Shown: one piece after another, positions 1 through 6,744 of the stretch
Numbering within the stretch: position 1 is the stretch's first letter
Layout: every line of letters begins with the position of its first letter
Assembly: GCA_031368515.1 (NCBI GenBank)
Contig: JANMNW010000636.1
Location: 1 to 7,336 of the forward strand
Direction of reading: 5' to 3'
Length of the DNA stretch: 7,336 bases
From: CANJQH01 sp031368515
Lineage (GTDB): Bacteria; Chloroflexota; Anaerolineae; J036; Brachytrichaceae
Notes under the pieces: model-generated
Told to the model about the DNA's origin: nothing
Databases searched by the model: none
What the model saw: the letters and a program-made list of their open reading frames with translations, nothing else
Made by a program: the position numbers and the translations under genes

Positions 1-697
1 GCTGGCCGGCCGGGTCGCGAAAGACCTGCTTGAACATCTCGAGGCGATCGGCCGAATGCGGAAAGAACGTGATCAGCAGCGTAAATGCCGTGGTCGCCAC
101 CAACCCCACCAGACCGATCTGCGCCAAACTGGCGTTGGCCATGAAGAACATCGCCAACGCGGTGATTACGATGACAAACGTCGTGCTGAGGTCGGGCTGG
201 ATCACAATCAAAAATCCAACGATGCCGATGATCGCGCCAAAGGGAAGCAAGCCTCCCGAGATGCTTTTCACTTCATCGCGGCGCGATGCCAGCCACGCGG
301 CCGCGTAGAGCACCACCACCAGCTTGGTCGGTTCGCTCGGCTGCACTGAGCCACCGAAGAGCGAGCGGCGTGCGCCAAACACATCGTCGCCAAACAGGCG
401 CACGGCGATCAGCACCAGCAAGGTGATGAGCATGGCGGGCACGGCAAAGCGTCGCAGATGTCCATAGTCCAACAGCGATACCGCGGTGAACAGCGCCAAC
501 CCCAGCACCGCGTATCCCAACTGACGGCTGAAGATGGACAGCGGATTGCCCTCGGTCGAATATGACCAAAAGTAAGTCGTGCTGTAGGCCATCAGGAGGC
601 CAAGCACGGTAAGCAACAGCACCACCGAGACCAGAATCCAGTCCGTCGTGCGCTCGCGTGTGACCCGGCCGTAATATCGCTTGAGTGTGGCTTGCAT
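1..697 (-). CDS. ftsW: FtsW, septal peptidoglycan glycosyltransferase (SEDS family), N-terminal part
   Basis: FtsW polymerises lipid II into glycan strands at the division septum, working with a class B PBP such as the FtsI encoded upstream. The frame opens with ATG at 697-695 and stays open for 232 codons to the window edge, so the C-terminal 40% or so is missing (family members are usually near 380-420 residues). About seven hydrophobic segments are visible, at roughly residues 20-40, 57-75, 84-102, 124-137, 152-168, 172-189 and 193-212. SEDS motifs are GARRSLFGGSVQPSEPTK (residues 108-125, where QPSE..K is the family signature) and QPDLSTT (167-173), in the place of the usual (E/Q)PDLGT. 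The start lies only 2 bases after the murD stop, with GGGG in the end of murD as a plausible ribosome binding site. RodA is the main alternative; the dcw context favours FtsW. Confidence 0.93.
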   Translation of the reverse strand, partial: MQATLKRYYGRVTRERTTDWILVSVVLLLTVLGLLMAYSTTYFWSYSTEGNPLSIFSRQLGYAVLGLALFTAVSLLDYGHLRRFAVPAMLITLLVLIAVRLFGDDVFGARRSLFGGSVQPSEPTKLVVVLYAAAWLASRRDEVKSISGGLLPFGAIIGIVGFLIVIQPDLSTTFVIVITALAMFFMANASLAQIGLVGLVATTAFTLLITFFPHSADRLEMFKQVFRDPAGQ

Positions 698-699
698 GA

Positions 700-2112
700 T
701 TAACCCCGTGTCGCTGAAAGCGTTACCAATTGGCTGAAGTGATCGCCGCGCTGGGCGAAGTCTTTGTATGCGTCATAGCTGGTGCCGCCGGGCGAGAGCA
801 GCACCACATCGCCGGGCAGCGCCGCCGCGCGCGCGGCTTCCACGGCCTGTTCCAGCGTGTCGCAGCGAGTGACCGCGGCCGCGTCCACGCCGGCGGCCCG
901 CAGCGCATCGGCGACCATTGGCGCCATCTCTCCAAACAGCACCACCCGCTTGCAGCGCGCGCGCATCTGCGCCGCCGCATCGGCCCACGGCAGATGCTTG
1001 TCGCGGCCCCCGCACAGCAGAATTACAGGCTGCTCAAAGCAGCGCAATGCGGCGATCAGCCGCTCGGGCGCGGTGGCGATGCTGTCGTCGTAGTAGCGCG
1101 CGCCATTGATCTCGCCCACCCATTGCAGGCGATGCGCCACGCCTTTGAAGCTGGTGGCGACCGCGCGCATGGCTTCGATCGGCGCGCCGGCCGCGGCGCA
1201 AATGGCGCTGGCGGCCAGCACATTGACGATGTTGTGCACGCCCATCAGCTGCAGCTCGCGGCGATGGCATATGGCTCCATCGATTCCGCCGGCGCGCACG
1301 CGCAAAAAGCCGGCATCATCCATCCAGGCGCCCTCGCCCGCGGGTTCGTCGTTCAGGCTGAACCAGATCGTGCGCGCTGCCGTGTTGAGCGCGCGCGACA
1401 CCGGATCGTCGGCGCACAATACCTGCACATCGCCGGCAGTTTGAAAATCGATGATGCGCTTCTTGGCGGCGACATAGGCGTCCATCGTGCCGTGCCGGTC
1501 CAGATGATTGGGCGTGATGTTGGTGATGCAGGCGATGTGCGGCGAGCGCGTCATCTGCTCGAGCTGAAACGACGACAGTTCAATCACCACGCGGTCGGTC
1601 GGCTGAATGCGGAGAAGATCGCCGATCAGCGGGTTGCCGATGTTGCCGCCGACCCAGACGCTGCGTCGAGTCCCGAGTCCCGCGTCCGAAGATTGTTCGG
1701 AATTCGGGACTCGCGACTCGGCGTTTTTGAGAATTTCCCCTACCAGCGTTGTCGTGGTGGTTTTGCCGGCGGAGCCGGTGATGCCGATGATGGGCGCCGG
1801 GCACAGCTCAAAGAAAATCTGCGCGTCGTTGCTCAACGGGATGCCGCGCCGCCGGGCCTCCAGCACGATCGGCAAATCGATCGGCACGCCGCCGCTCAGG
1901 CACAGCACGTCGCAGGCATCCAGCAGCTCAAGCGGATGCGCGCCAAAAACGGTCTCGATACCGGCGCTGTTTTCAAGGCCGCTCAGATCGACCTTTTCGC
2001 GCGGCTGGGCGTCGTTCAAAATCACGCGGGCGCCACGCGCGGCAACAAACGCAGCCAGGGCTTTGCCCTGCCGCGCCGCTCCGAGGATGACATACCGTTT
2101 GCCCGCAAACAT
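700..2112 (-). CDS. murD: MurD, UDP-N-acetylmuramoyl-L-alanine--D-glutamate ligase
   Basis: MurD is a cytoplasmic ATP-dependent ligase that adds D-Glu to UDP-MurNAc-L-Ala. The protein has 470 residues. Visible parts are the N-terminal UDP-binding Rossmann-like domain (VILGAARQGKA, residues 8-18; LSGGVP, 72-77), the P-loop GSAGKTTTT (113-121), the central Mur ligase signatures IELSSFQLE (177-185) and NITPNHLDRHGTM (198-210), GVHNIVN (291-297), and the C-terminal domain with DDSIATAPE (342-350), GGRDKHLPW (368-376) and LSPGGTSYDAYKDFAQRGDHF (439-459). The family NDSKATN motif reads DDSIATA here. The oddity is residues 132-149: about 18 residues encoded by a 54-base palindrome, between the P-loop helix and the VWVGGNIGNPL strand; relatives normally have only a short turn there. 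The frame is intact. ATG at 2112 follows the mraY stop by 18 bases, with AAAGG about 13 bases upstream as a weak ribosome binding site. Confidence 0.96.
   Translation of the reverse strand: MFAGKRYVILGAARQGKALAAFVAARGARVILNDAQPREKVDLSGLENSAGIETVFGAHPLELLDACDVLCLSGGVPIDLPIVLEARRRGIPLSNDAQIFFELCPAPIIGITGSAGKTTTTTLVGEILKNAESRVPNSEQSSDAGLGTRRSVWVGGNIGNPLIGDLLRIQPTDRVVIELSSFQLEQMTRSPHIACITNITPNHLDRHGTMDAYVAAKKRIIDFQTAGDVQVLCADDPVSRALNTAARTIWFSLNDEPAGEGAWMDDAGFLRVRAGGIDGAICHRRELQLMGVHNIVNVLAASAICAAAGAPIEAMRAVATSFKGVAHRLQWVGEINGARYYDDSIATAPERLIAALRCFEQPVILLCGGRDKHLPWADAAAQMRARCKRVVLFGEMAPMVADALRAAGVDAAAVTRCDTLEQAVEAARAAALPGDVVLLSPGGTSYDAYKDFAQRGDHFSQLVTLSATRG
1667..1720. repeat. In-frame palindromic repeat inside murD
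   Basis: This is an imperfect inverted repeat of 54 bases, exactly 18 codons. The left arm 1667-1690 pairs with the right arm 1696-1720 around a 5-base loop (GATTG). The outer stem is 16 base pairs with one C/C mismatch (1673/1714), followed by a 2/3-base internal loop and an inner 6-base-pair stem (TCCGAA/TTCGGA). The left arm contains two tandem copies of the heptamer CGAGTCC, and the right arm contains the complementary unit twice with one change. The repeat reads through murD without a stop, giving residues from E132 to R149 (ESRVPNSEQ then SSDAGLGTR). No other copy is present in this window. The structure resembles palindromic elements that insert in frame into genes (as in Rickettsia) or heptanucleotide repeats (as in cyanobacteria). 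That comparison is by form only. Confidence 0.85.
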
Positions 2113-2130
2113 CGTCGTAATTTCGCCTTT

Positions 2131-3192
2131 CTATTGATTGCCAAACAACGCCAGCGCCACGCCCACCATCGCCGCCATGATGCCGACCAGCCAAAATCGT
2201 TGCACGATTTGCGGCTCGGACCAGCCAAGCAGCACGAAGTGGTTGTGCAGCGGCGACATTTTGAAAAGGCGCTTGCCTTCGCCCGTCCGCTTTTTGGTCA
2301 TCTTGAAATACGCCACCTGCAGGATCACCGACACCGTTTCAGCCACGGGAACGATTGCGATGATCGGCAGCAGCAGCCACTGGCCGGTCATCAGCGCGAT
2401 CACGCCCAGCGTGGCGCCCAGCGACTCGCTGCCCAGCCCGCCCATGAACATCTGCGCCGGGTGCACGTTGAACCACAGAAAACCCAGCAGCGAGCCGACC
2501 ATGACCATGCACAACATGGTCAAAATCGACTGCCCTTGCAGATAGGCGATCACGCCATAGCCGGCATAGGCGATCAGGCTGAGCAGCGCGGCCAGGCCGT
2601 CCAGGCCGTCGGTCATGTTGACCGCGTTGGCTGATGAATGAATGATGAACATGGCGATCGGCACCCAGATGATGCCCAGCTCGATCGGCTCGGCCAAACC
2701 GGGCAAAGCCATGCGATTGATGCCAAAGCCCAGGTTCATCACCAGCGCGGCGGTGACTGCGATGCCCAGCTGAATTACCGCTTTGGTGCGGCCGCGCATT
2801 CCTTCGCCGCGCCGCACGCCCTTTACGCCCATATAATCGTCGATCGCGCCAAACAACGCGAACGCCAGCATCACAAAGATCGGAATCGACAGCGACGTGC
2901 CGACCAGCACCACGCCGGCAAAGTCCTCGCTCACGCGCGCAGCCACACGGGTGTACAGATACATCGCGCCGATCAGCAACACCGAACCGAGCACAAAGAG
3001 CGCGCCGCCCATGGTAGGCGTGCCCATCTTGGTCATGTGGCTTTGCGGTCCGTCGATGCGGATTTGTTTGCCGATCTTGAAGCGCTTAAGCAAGCCGATC
3101 AGCGGCTGACCGAGCAACACCGTGATGATGAACGCCAGGCCGCCTGCCAGCAGGCAGACGCCCATTTCGGGCAAGCGCGTGAAGCTAGTCAC
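2131..3192 (-). CDS. mraY: MraY, phospho-N-acetylmuramoyl-pentapeptide transferase
   Basis: MraY is a polytopic membrane enzyme that transfers phospho-MurNAc-pentapeptide from UDP to undecaprenyl phosphate, giving lipid I. With GTG at 3192-3190 as start the protein has 353 residues, close to the E. coli 360. Motifs in order are DGPQSHMTKMGTPTMGG (residues 47-63), AIDDYMGVKG (116-125, with the catalytic Asp pair D118/D119), NAVNMTDGLDGLA (189-201), FMGGLGSESLG (249-259) and PLHNHFVLLGWSE (314-326). Two family motifs differ from consensus: FMGD reads FMGG, losing a catalytic or Mg-binding Asp (G252), and HHHFE reads HNHFV. The start is chosen because GGGAGG at 3206-3201 sits 8 bases ahead of GTG 3192. 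A GTG at 3201 (356 residues) overlaps that ribosome binding site and is less likely. The gene overlaps the murF end by 8 bases, suggesting translational coupling. Confidence 0.93.
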   Translation of the reverse strand: MTSFTRLPEMGVCLLAGGLAFIITVLLGQPLIGLLKRFKIGKQIRIDGPQSHMTKMGTPTMGGALFVLGSVLLIGAMYLYTRVAARVSEDFAGVVLVGTSLSIPIFVMLAFALFGAIDDYMGVKGVRRGEGMRGRTKAVIQLGIAVTAALVMNLGFGINRMALPGLAEPIELGIIWVPIAMFIIHSSANAVNMTDGLDGLAALLSLIAYAGYGVIAYLQGQSILTMLCMVMVGSLLGFLWFNVHPAQMFMGGLGSESLGATLGVIALMTGQWLLLPIIAIVPVAETVSVILQVAYFKMTKKRTGEGKRLFKMSPLHNHFVLLGWSEPQIVQRFWLVGIMAAMVGVALALFGNQ

Positions 3193-4633
3193 CGATGCCA
3201 CCTCCCAGCGCAGCCACGATCTCTTCCATTTTCATGCCGCGCGAGCCTTTGACCAACACTATGCTTCGGGACTTGATCGCCACCGACAGGACATCGATGG
3301 CCTCAGCATTGGTATTGACATGCACCACGGTGCCGGGTTTTGCGCCGCACTCGCGCGCGGCGCGGGCGGTGATTTTGGAGCGCTCGCCCACGCATATCAC
3401 CAAATCGGCGACCAACGCGGCGCGGCAGCCCACCTCTTCGTGGCCGCGCTGCTCGGCGTCGCCCAGTTCAAACATGTCGCCCAGCACCGCGATGCGCGGC
3501 ATCGAACCATTGATGTCTTTGAGCAGGTTCAGCGCCGCCAGCGTGGATTCGGGCGAGGCGTTGTAAGTGTCGTCCAAAACCAGCGATTCGAATGGGCCGC
3601 GCGCAACCAGCAGGCGCAGCTGCGCCGGCTCCAGGTTGAGGCCCTCAACCACTTCTTCGAGCGGCATGCCCTCATACAAGCCAACGGCCGCAGCGCGCAG
3701 CGCCGTGTGCACGCTATGCCGGCCCAGCAGCTTCAGCCGAACCAGCGAGGCATGGCGGCCATGATGCAGCGTGAATGTCACGCCTGAAAGGCCTTCGCTT
3801 TCGATGTTGTCCGCCCACACATCGCAACGCGGGGCGAGGCCGTAGGTCACGACGCGCGCCTGGGTCAATGTGGCCATGGCGGACACCCAGTCGTCGTCGT
3901 CGTTCAAAATGGCCAGCCCGCCCATCTCGGACGGCGGCAACGCCTGAACGAGCTCGGCTTTGGCCTTCGCGATGTTTTGCATCGAGCCCAGTTTTTCGAG
4001 ATGCACCGGGCCGATCATGGTCACCACGCCCACCTGCGGCGCCGCCCAGGAGCAATACGACGCGATCTCACCCAGCCGATCCATGCCCATCTCCAGCACC
4101 GCATATTGATGCTCGGAGGTCAGACGCAACAACGTGAGCGGCACGCCGATCGCGTTGTTCATGTTGCCTTCGGTCTTCAAAACCGAATAGCGCGAGCCCA
4201 GCACCTGTGCAATCAGCTCTTTCGTGGTGGTCTTGCCGACGCTGCCGGTGACGCCGATCACGCGCACATTGAATTTGTTGCGCCACCACGATGCCAGCTT
4301 CTGCAATGCGCCTTCCGGATCGCTCACCGCCAGCGCCAGCGGCGGGCGCAATGCATCCGGCACCAGATCGCGCGCGTCCGTGCGAATCACCGGAATGCCC
4401 AGCCCACCCAGCTTGGTAACCTTGGTCAAATCCACGATGGCCAGGGATGCGCCGCGCTCGATGGCCTCGCGCGCAAAATCGTTGCCATCCCAATGCGCGC
4501 CGGGCAGTGCCACAAACACATCGCCGGGCTGCGCCTTGCGCGAATCCACGATCACCTCGCGTACACGATCATCGGCAAGCGATTGAAAGCACCTGCCGGT
4601 GAAACATTCGAGGATGTCGCTTAAAGTGAGCAT
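3185..4633 (-). CDS. murF: MurF, UDP-MurNAc-tripeptide--D-alanyl-D-alanine ligase
   Basis: MurF is a cytoplasmic ATP-dependent ligase that adds the D-Ala-D-Ala dipeptide to UDP-MurNAc-tripeptide, the last soluble precursor step before MraY. The protein has 482 residues, slightly longer than the E. coli enzyme at 452. Motifs in order are DSRKAQPGDVFVALPG (residues 30-45, the MurE/MurF-type N-terminal domain), the P-loop VTGSVGKTTTKEL (128-140), TEGNMNNAIGVPLTLL (154-169), LEMGMDRLGEI (180-190), LLGRHSVHTALRAAAVG (302-318), DDTYNASPEST (354-364), VLGDMFELG (383-391) and VLVKGSRGMKMEEIV (459-473). NMNN followed by IGVP is typical of MurF and helps separate it from MurE. The ATG at 4633 has no good ribosome binding site and no earlier in-frame start. 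The gene lies 51 bases after ftsI and overlaps mraY by 8 bases. Confidence 0.96.
   Translation of the reverse strand: MLTLSDILECFTGRCFQSLADDRVREVIVDSRKAQPGDVFVALPGAHWDGNDFAREAIERGASLAIVDLTKVTKLGGLGIPVIRTDARDLVPDALRPPLALAVSDPEGALQKLASWWRNKFNVRVIGVTGSVGKTTTKELIAQVLGSRYSVLKTEGNMNNAIGVPLTLLRLTSEHQYAVLEMGMDRLGEIASYCSWAAPQVGVVTMIGPVHLEKLGSMQNIAKAKAELVQALPPSEMGGLAILNDDDDWVSAMATLTQARVVTYGLAPRCDVWADNIESEGLSGVTFTLHHGRHASLVRLKLLGRHSVHTALRAAAVGLYEGMPLEEVVEGLNLEPAQLRLLVARGPFESLVLDDTYNASPESTLAALNLLKDINGSMPRIAVLGDMFELGDAEQRGHEEVGCRAALVADLVICVGERSKITARAARECGAKPGTVVHVNTNAEAIDVLSVAIKSRSIVLVKGSRGMKMEEIVAALGGGIGD
3201..3206 (-). promoter_or_regulatory. Shine-Dalgarno of mraY, GGGAGG, deciding the GTG start at 3192
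   Basis: Read on the minus strand, GGGAGG occupies 3206-3201 within the last codons of murF. It is followed by 8 bases and then GTG at 3192-3190. This is the clearest ribosome binding site in the window. The alternative GTG at 3201-3199 would begin on the last base of the motif itself and so cannot use it. Confidence 0.75.
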
Positions 4634-4684
4634 TGAGCAAGTGCTGGTGGAAGCACGCCTACGGGCGGCGCATCCGGCTATTTT
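4634..4684 (-). other. 51-base ftsI-murF gap, the usual place of murE
   Basis: This short non-coding spacer lies where murE is found in many dcw clusters. It contains no remnant of a Mur ligase, no T-tract terminator and no clear promoter. Two small stems can be drawn: GTGCT (4641-4645) with AGCAC (4652-4656), and CGCC (4656-4659) with GGCG (4664-4667). They share a base, so both cannot form fully. No significance is claimed for them. Confidence 0.5.
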
Positions 4685-6409
4685 TCATTCACTGATGACA
4701 AGATCGGGCGGAACACCGAGCAGCTTGACCGCGCGCGCGGCCACATCGCGAAACACAGGAATGGTGGTGTCGGCCGCCCAGCGCGACGAGCGCGGCTCGT
4801 CAAATTTGACCAAAATGGTGATGCGCGGATGTTCGGCCGGCAAAAATCCGGCATAGGTGACCATGGTCGTCTCCTGTTTGATGCCGCGCAGATACCAGTC
4901 TGCCGTGCCGGTTTTGCCCGCCACGGTATAGCCCTTCGGCGCGACTTCAGGCGTGGCCAGCATGGTGGCGTCGCGCATCATCTTGCGCATCGTCAACGCT
5001 GTCTGCGCCGAAATGGCGCGCTGCAGTTGCACCGGATGCTTGACGATCACCTGTCCGTCGGCGCCGCGCCATTCCTGAATCACATACGGCTGCATCAGCA
5101 GCCCATTGTTGGCGATGGCGTTGACTGCGTTGATCACCTGAAATGGCGTGGTGGCCATGCCCTGGCCATAGCTGTTGGTGGCCAGATCGATCTTTGACCA
5201 GGCTTCGTCGTTGGGCGTGCGTAACACGCCGGCCGATTCGCCGCCCAAATCGATGCCGGTGCGGTTGCCGATGCCAAACGCCTGGATGCCCCGATAGAAC
5301 TGCTCTGCGCCCATCTTCTGCGCCACTTGCACGGTTACCACGTTTAACGATTTGGCGAGCGTGGTGGTCAGATCGACATTGCCATGCGCCGCGCGGTCGG
5401 AATTGCGGATGGGCTTGCCTTCCACAATGATCTTGCCCGAGTCATAAAACACGCTTTGCGGCGTGACCACGCCCGCATCCAGCGCGGCGGCGAAGGTGCA
5501 AACCTTCATCACCGACCCTGGTTCATAGATGTCGCTGACTGCGGGGTCTTTGAGCCACTTGGCGGTATCAGGATCGGCCGCCAGCTCCAGCACCCGGTTG
5601 GGGTCATAGCCGGGCCAGGAAGCCGAGGCCAGCACTTTGCCGGTGGCGGTCTCCATTACGATGATGTTTCCGCTTTTTGCGCCATTTTGGGCAACAGCCT
5701 GTGCGAGACGGCGCTCAACGTACGACTGGAGATTGATATCCAGTGAAAGAACAAGATCCGCGCCGCTGAGCGTGGGCTTGCTATCCAAAAGGTCGATCCG
5801 CGTGCGCCCCGTGCGAACGCCCGGGGTTTCGGCGAGCTCGCGGTTGGCAAATGCCTCAACGCCGGAGAAATTGCTGCCGAAGAGTGTTGTGAAGCCGACC
5901 GTCGGTCCTGCAAGCGGGCCGAATGGATATGCGCGCGTCCAATGCTCTTCTTCCCAGATGCCGGCAAGACGCTTGTCACGGATGGCTTCTTTGAGCGCCT
6001 TGACGGCGTCGGGTGTGACGTTGTAGGCGATGATGTTGGGGAGGGTCCTTGGTGTTGCATGGCTGTCCTTGATGATGGATTCGATGCGACGGCGCAGGCT
6101 GTCGACGGGTTGGTCGAGCGCGGGCCCGATGATGTTGGCGTAAGTTGCGGCTGCAAGCGTGTCGGTGACGATGCTCGTGTCCATGCGCACGACAAAGGCG
6201 CGGTTGCTGACCGCAAGCACGTTGCCGTTGCGGTCGAAAATAGCGCCGCGCGGCGCAAGCGTGTCCACGCTGCCGATCTGCTGCGCGCTGGCCTGGCGCG
6301 CATGCGAGGGAAACTCAATAAGTTGCACCTGCACCGTGCGCAGCACCGCAGTCAAAAACAGCACGGAAATGACGGAGGCGATCGTGGCCAGGCGGCGTTT
6401 GGATAGCAT
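4685..6409 (-). CDS. ftsI: FtsI/SpoVD-type class B penicillin-binding protein (septal transpeptidase)
   Basis: This is a division-specific D,D-transpeptidase that crosslinks septal peptidoglycan in partnership with FtsW. The 574-residue protein has a short basic N-terminus and one membrane anchor (about residues 8-28), placing the rest outside the membrane. It then has the dimerisation/pedestal domain with RGAIFDRNGN (54-63) and the penicillin-binding domain. The catalytic motifs are complete: S299-V-M-K302 in YEPGSVMKV, S354-L-N356, and K499-T-G-T502 in VAGKTGT. It ends soon after the transpeptidase domain with no PASTA repeats, so it is closer to E. coli FtsI in layout than to PASTA-bearing SpoVD or PBP2x. 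It starts at ATG 6409, 2 bases after the ftsL stop, with GGTG about 8 bases upstream as a weak ribosome binding site. An elongation PBP2 is possible from the domain alone, but the neighbours argue for FtsI. Confidence 0.93.
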   Translation of the reverse strand: MLSKRRLATIASVISVLFLTAVLRTVQVQLIEFPSHARQASAQQIGSVDTLAPRGAIFDRNGNVLAVSNRAFVVRMDTSIVTDTLAAATYANIIGPALDQPVDSLRRRIESIIKDSHATPRTLPNIIAYNVTPDAVKALKEAIRDKRLAGIWEEEHWTRAYPFGPLAGPTVGFTTLFGSNFSGVEAFANRELAETPGVRTGRTRIDLLDSKPTLSGADLVLSLDINLQSYVERRLAQAVAQNGAKSGNIIVMETATGKVLASASWPGYDPNRVLELAADPDTAKWLKDPAVSDIYEPGSVMKVCTFAAALDAGVVTPQSVFYDSGKIIVEGKPIRNSDRAAHGNVDLTTTLAKSLNVVTVQVAQKMGAEQFYRGIQAFGIGNRTGIDLGGESAGVLRTPNDEAWSKIDLATNSYGQGMATTPFQVINAVNAIANNGLLMQPYVIQEWRGADGQVIVKHPVQLQRAISAQTALTMRKMMRDATMLATPEVAPKGYTVAGKTGTADWYLRGIKQETTMVTYAGFLPAEHPRITILVKFDEPRSSRWAADTTIPVFRDVAARAVKLLGVPPDLVISE

Positions 6410-6411
6410 CG

Positions 6412-6744
6412 TTATTTCACCGTTTCTGTCATCGGCTTGCTCTCAAGCACAAGATATTCCACATCCACTGGCTGAAAGCCCAGACGCTCGGCCCGGGTGC
6501 TCATCAGATCAAGCTGGCTCAAATCGCCCAGCTGTCTCCAGCGTTGGTTGATCTGATCCTCCAGCTCGAGCCGCTTGGCGTCGTGCTTCTCGATCTGCGC
6601 GTTGAGCATGGCCGTTCGCGTGGACATTGAGAGCCATAGCAGCGACAAGGCCAACAGCACCGTCAGGCCAACGCCTGCCAACACTGCGCTTTGCCGCAGG
6701 CTCACATCCACTTTGAAACGTCCCATTGCCTCGCGCATGTCCAT
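6412..6744 (-). CDS. ftsL: FtsL/DivIC-like bitopic cell division protein
   Basis: This is a small protein of 110 residues with a cytoplasmic N-terminus of about 17 residues, one membrane segment (about 18-40) and a charged stretch likely to form a coiled coil (about 43-75, rich in E, K, R, Q with spaced L and I). It ends with MSTRAERLGFQPVDVEYLVL (81-100), which matches the conserved RAE.LG pattern near the end of FtsL/DivIC family members. Such proteins join FtsQ/DivIB and activate the FtsW-FtsI pair at the septum. Sequence identity in this family is very low, so the name rests on topology, the C-terminal pattern and the position between rsmH and ftsI. ATG 6744 is the first start after an in-frame TGA. 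ATG codons at residues 3 and 7 are alternatives, and none has a strong ribosome binding site. Confidence 0.8.
   Translation of the reverse strand: MDMREAMGRFKVDVSLRQSAVLAGVGLTVLLALSLLWLSMSTRTAMLNAQIEKHDAKRLELEDQINQRWRQLGDLSQLDLMSTRAERLGFQPVDVEYLVLESKPMTETVK

Noticed and set aside
273..569. Minus-strand open frame of 98 codons inside ftsW
   Set aside because: It is in another frame of the same strand as ftsW, whose own frame is open throughout and shows SEDS motifs.
1667..1728. Palindrome followed by TTTTT (1724-1728) on the plus strand, resembling an intrinsic terminator
   Set aside because: No plus-strand gene ends here. The T run encodes the conserved murD residues LKN on the other strand. 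On the transcribed minus strand no U tract follows the hairpin.
730..2634. Plus-strand open frame of 634 codons antisense to murD and mraY
   Set aside because: It lies opposite two intact, well-conserved genes. Its predicted protein is rich in His, Gln, Arg, Asp and Ala with no recognisable domain, as expected for the antisense shadow of GC-rich coding DNA.
3122..3787. Plus-strand open frame of 221 codons opposite murF
   Set aside because: It is an antisense shadow of murF, with low-complexity His/Arg/Ala composition and no motif.
3977..4624. Plus-strand open frame of 215 codons opposite the N-terminal half of murF
   Set aside because: It is an antisense shadow with the same composition bias and no independent support.
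4634..4684. Part of the ftsI-murF gap (GCCTACGGGCGGCGCATCCGGC-like text) recalls an enterobacterial REP element
   Set aside because: The matching second arm of a REP stem is absent, there is only one copy, and the rest of the window does not look enterobacterial, so the likeness is probably chance.
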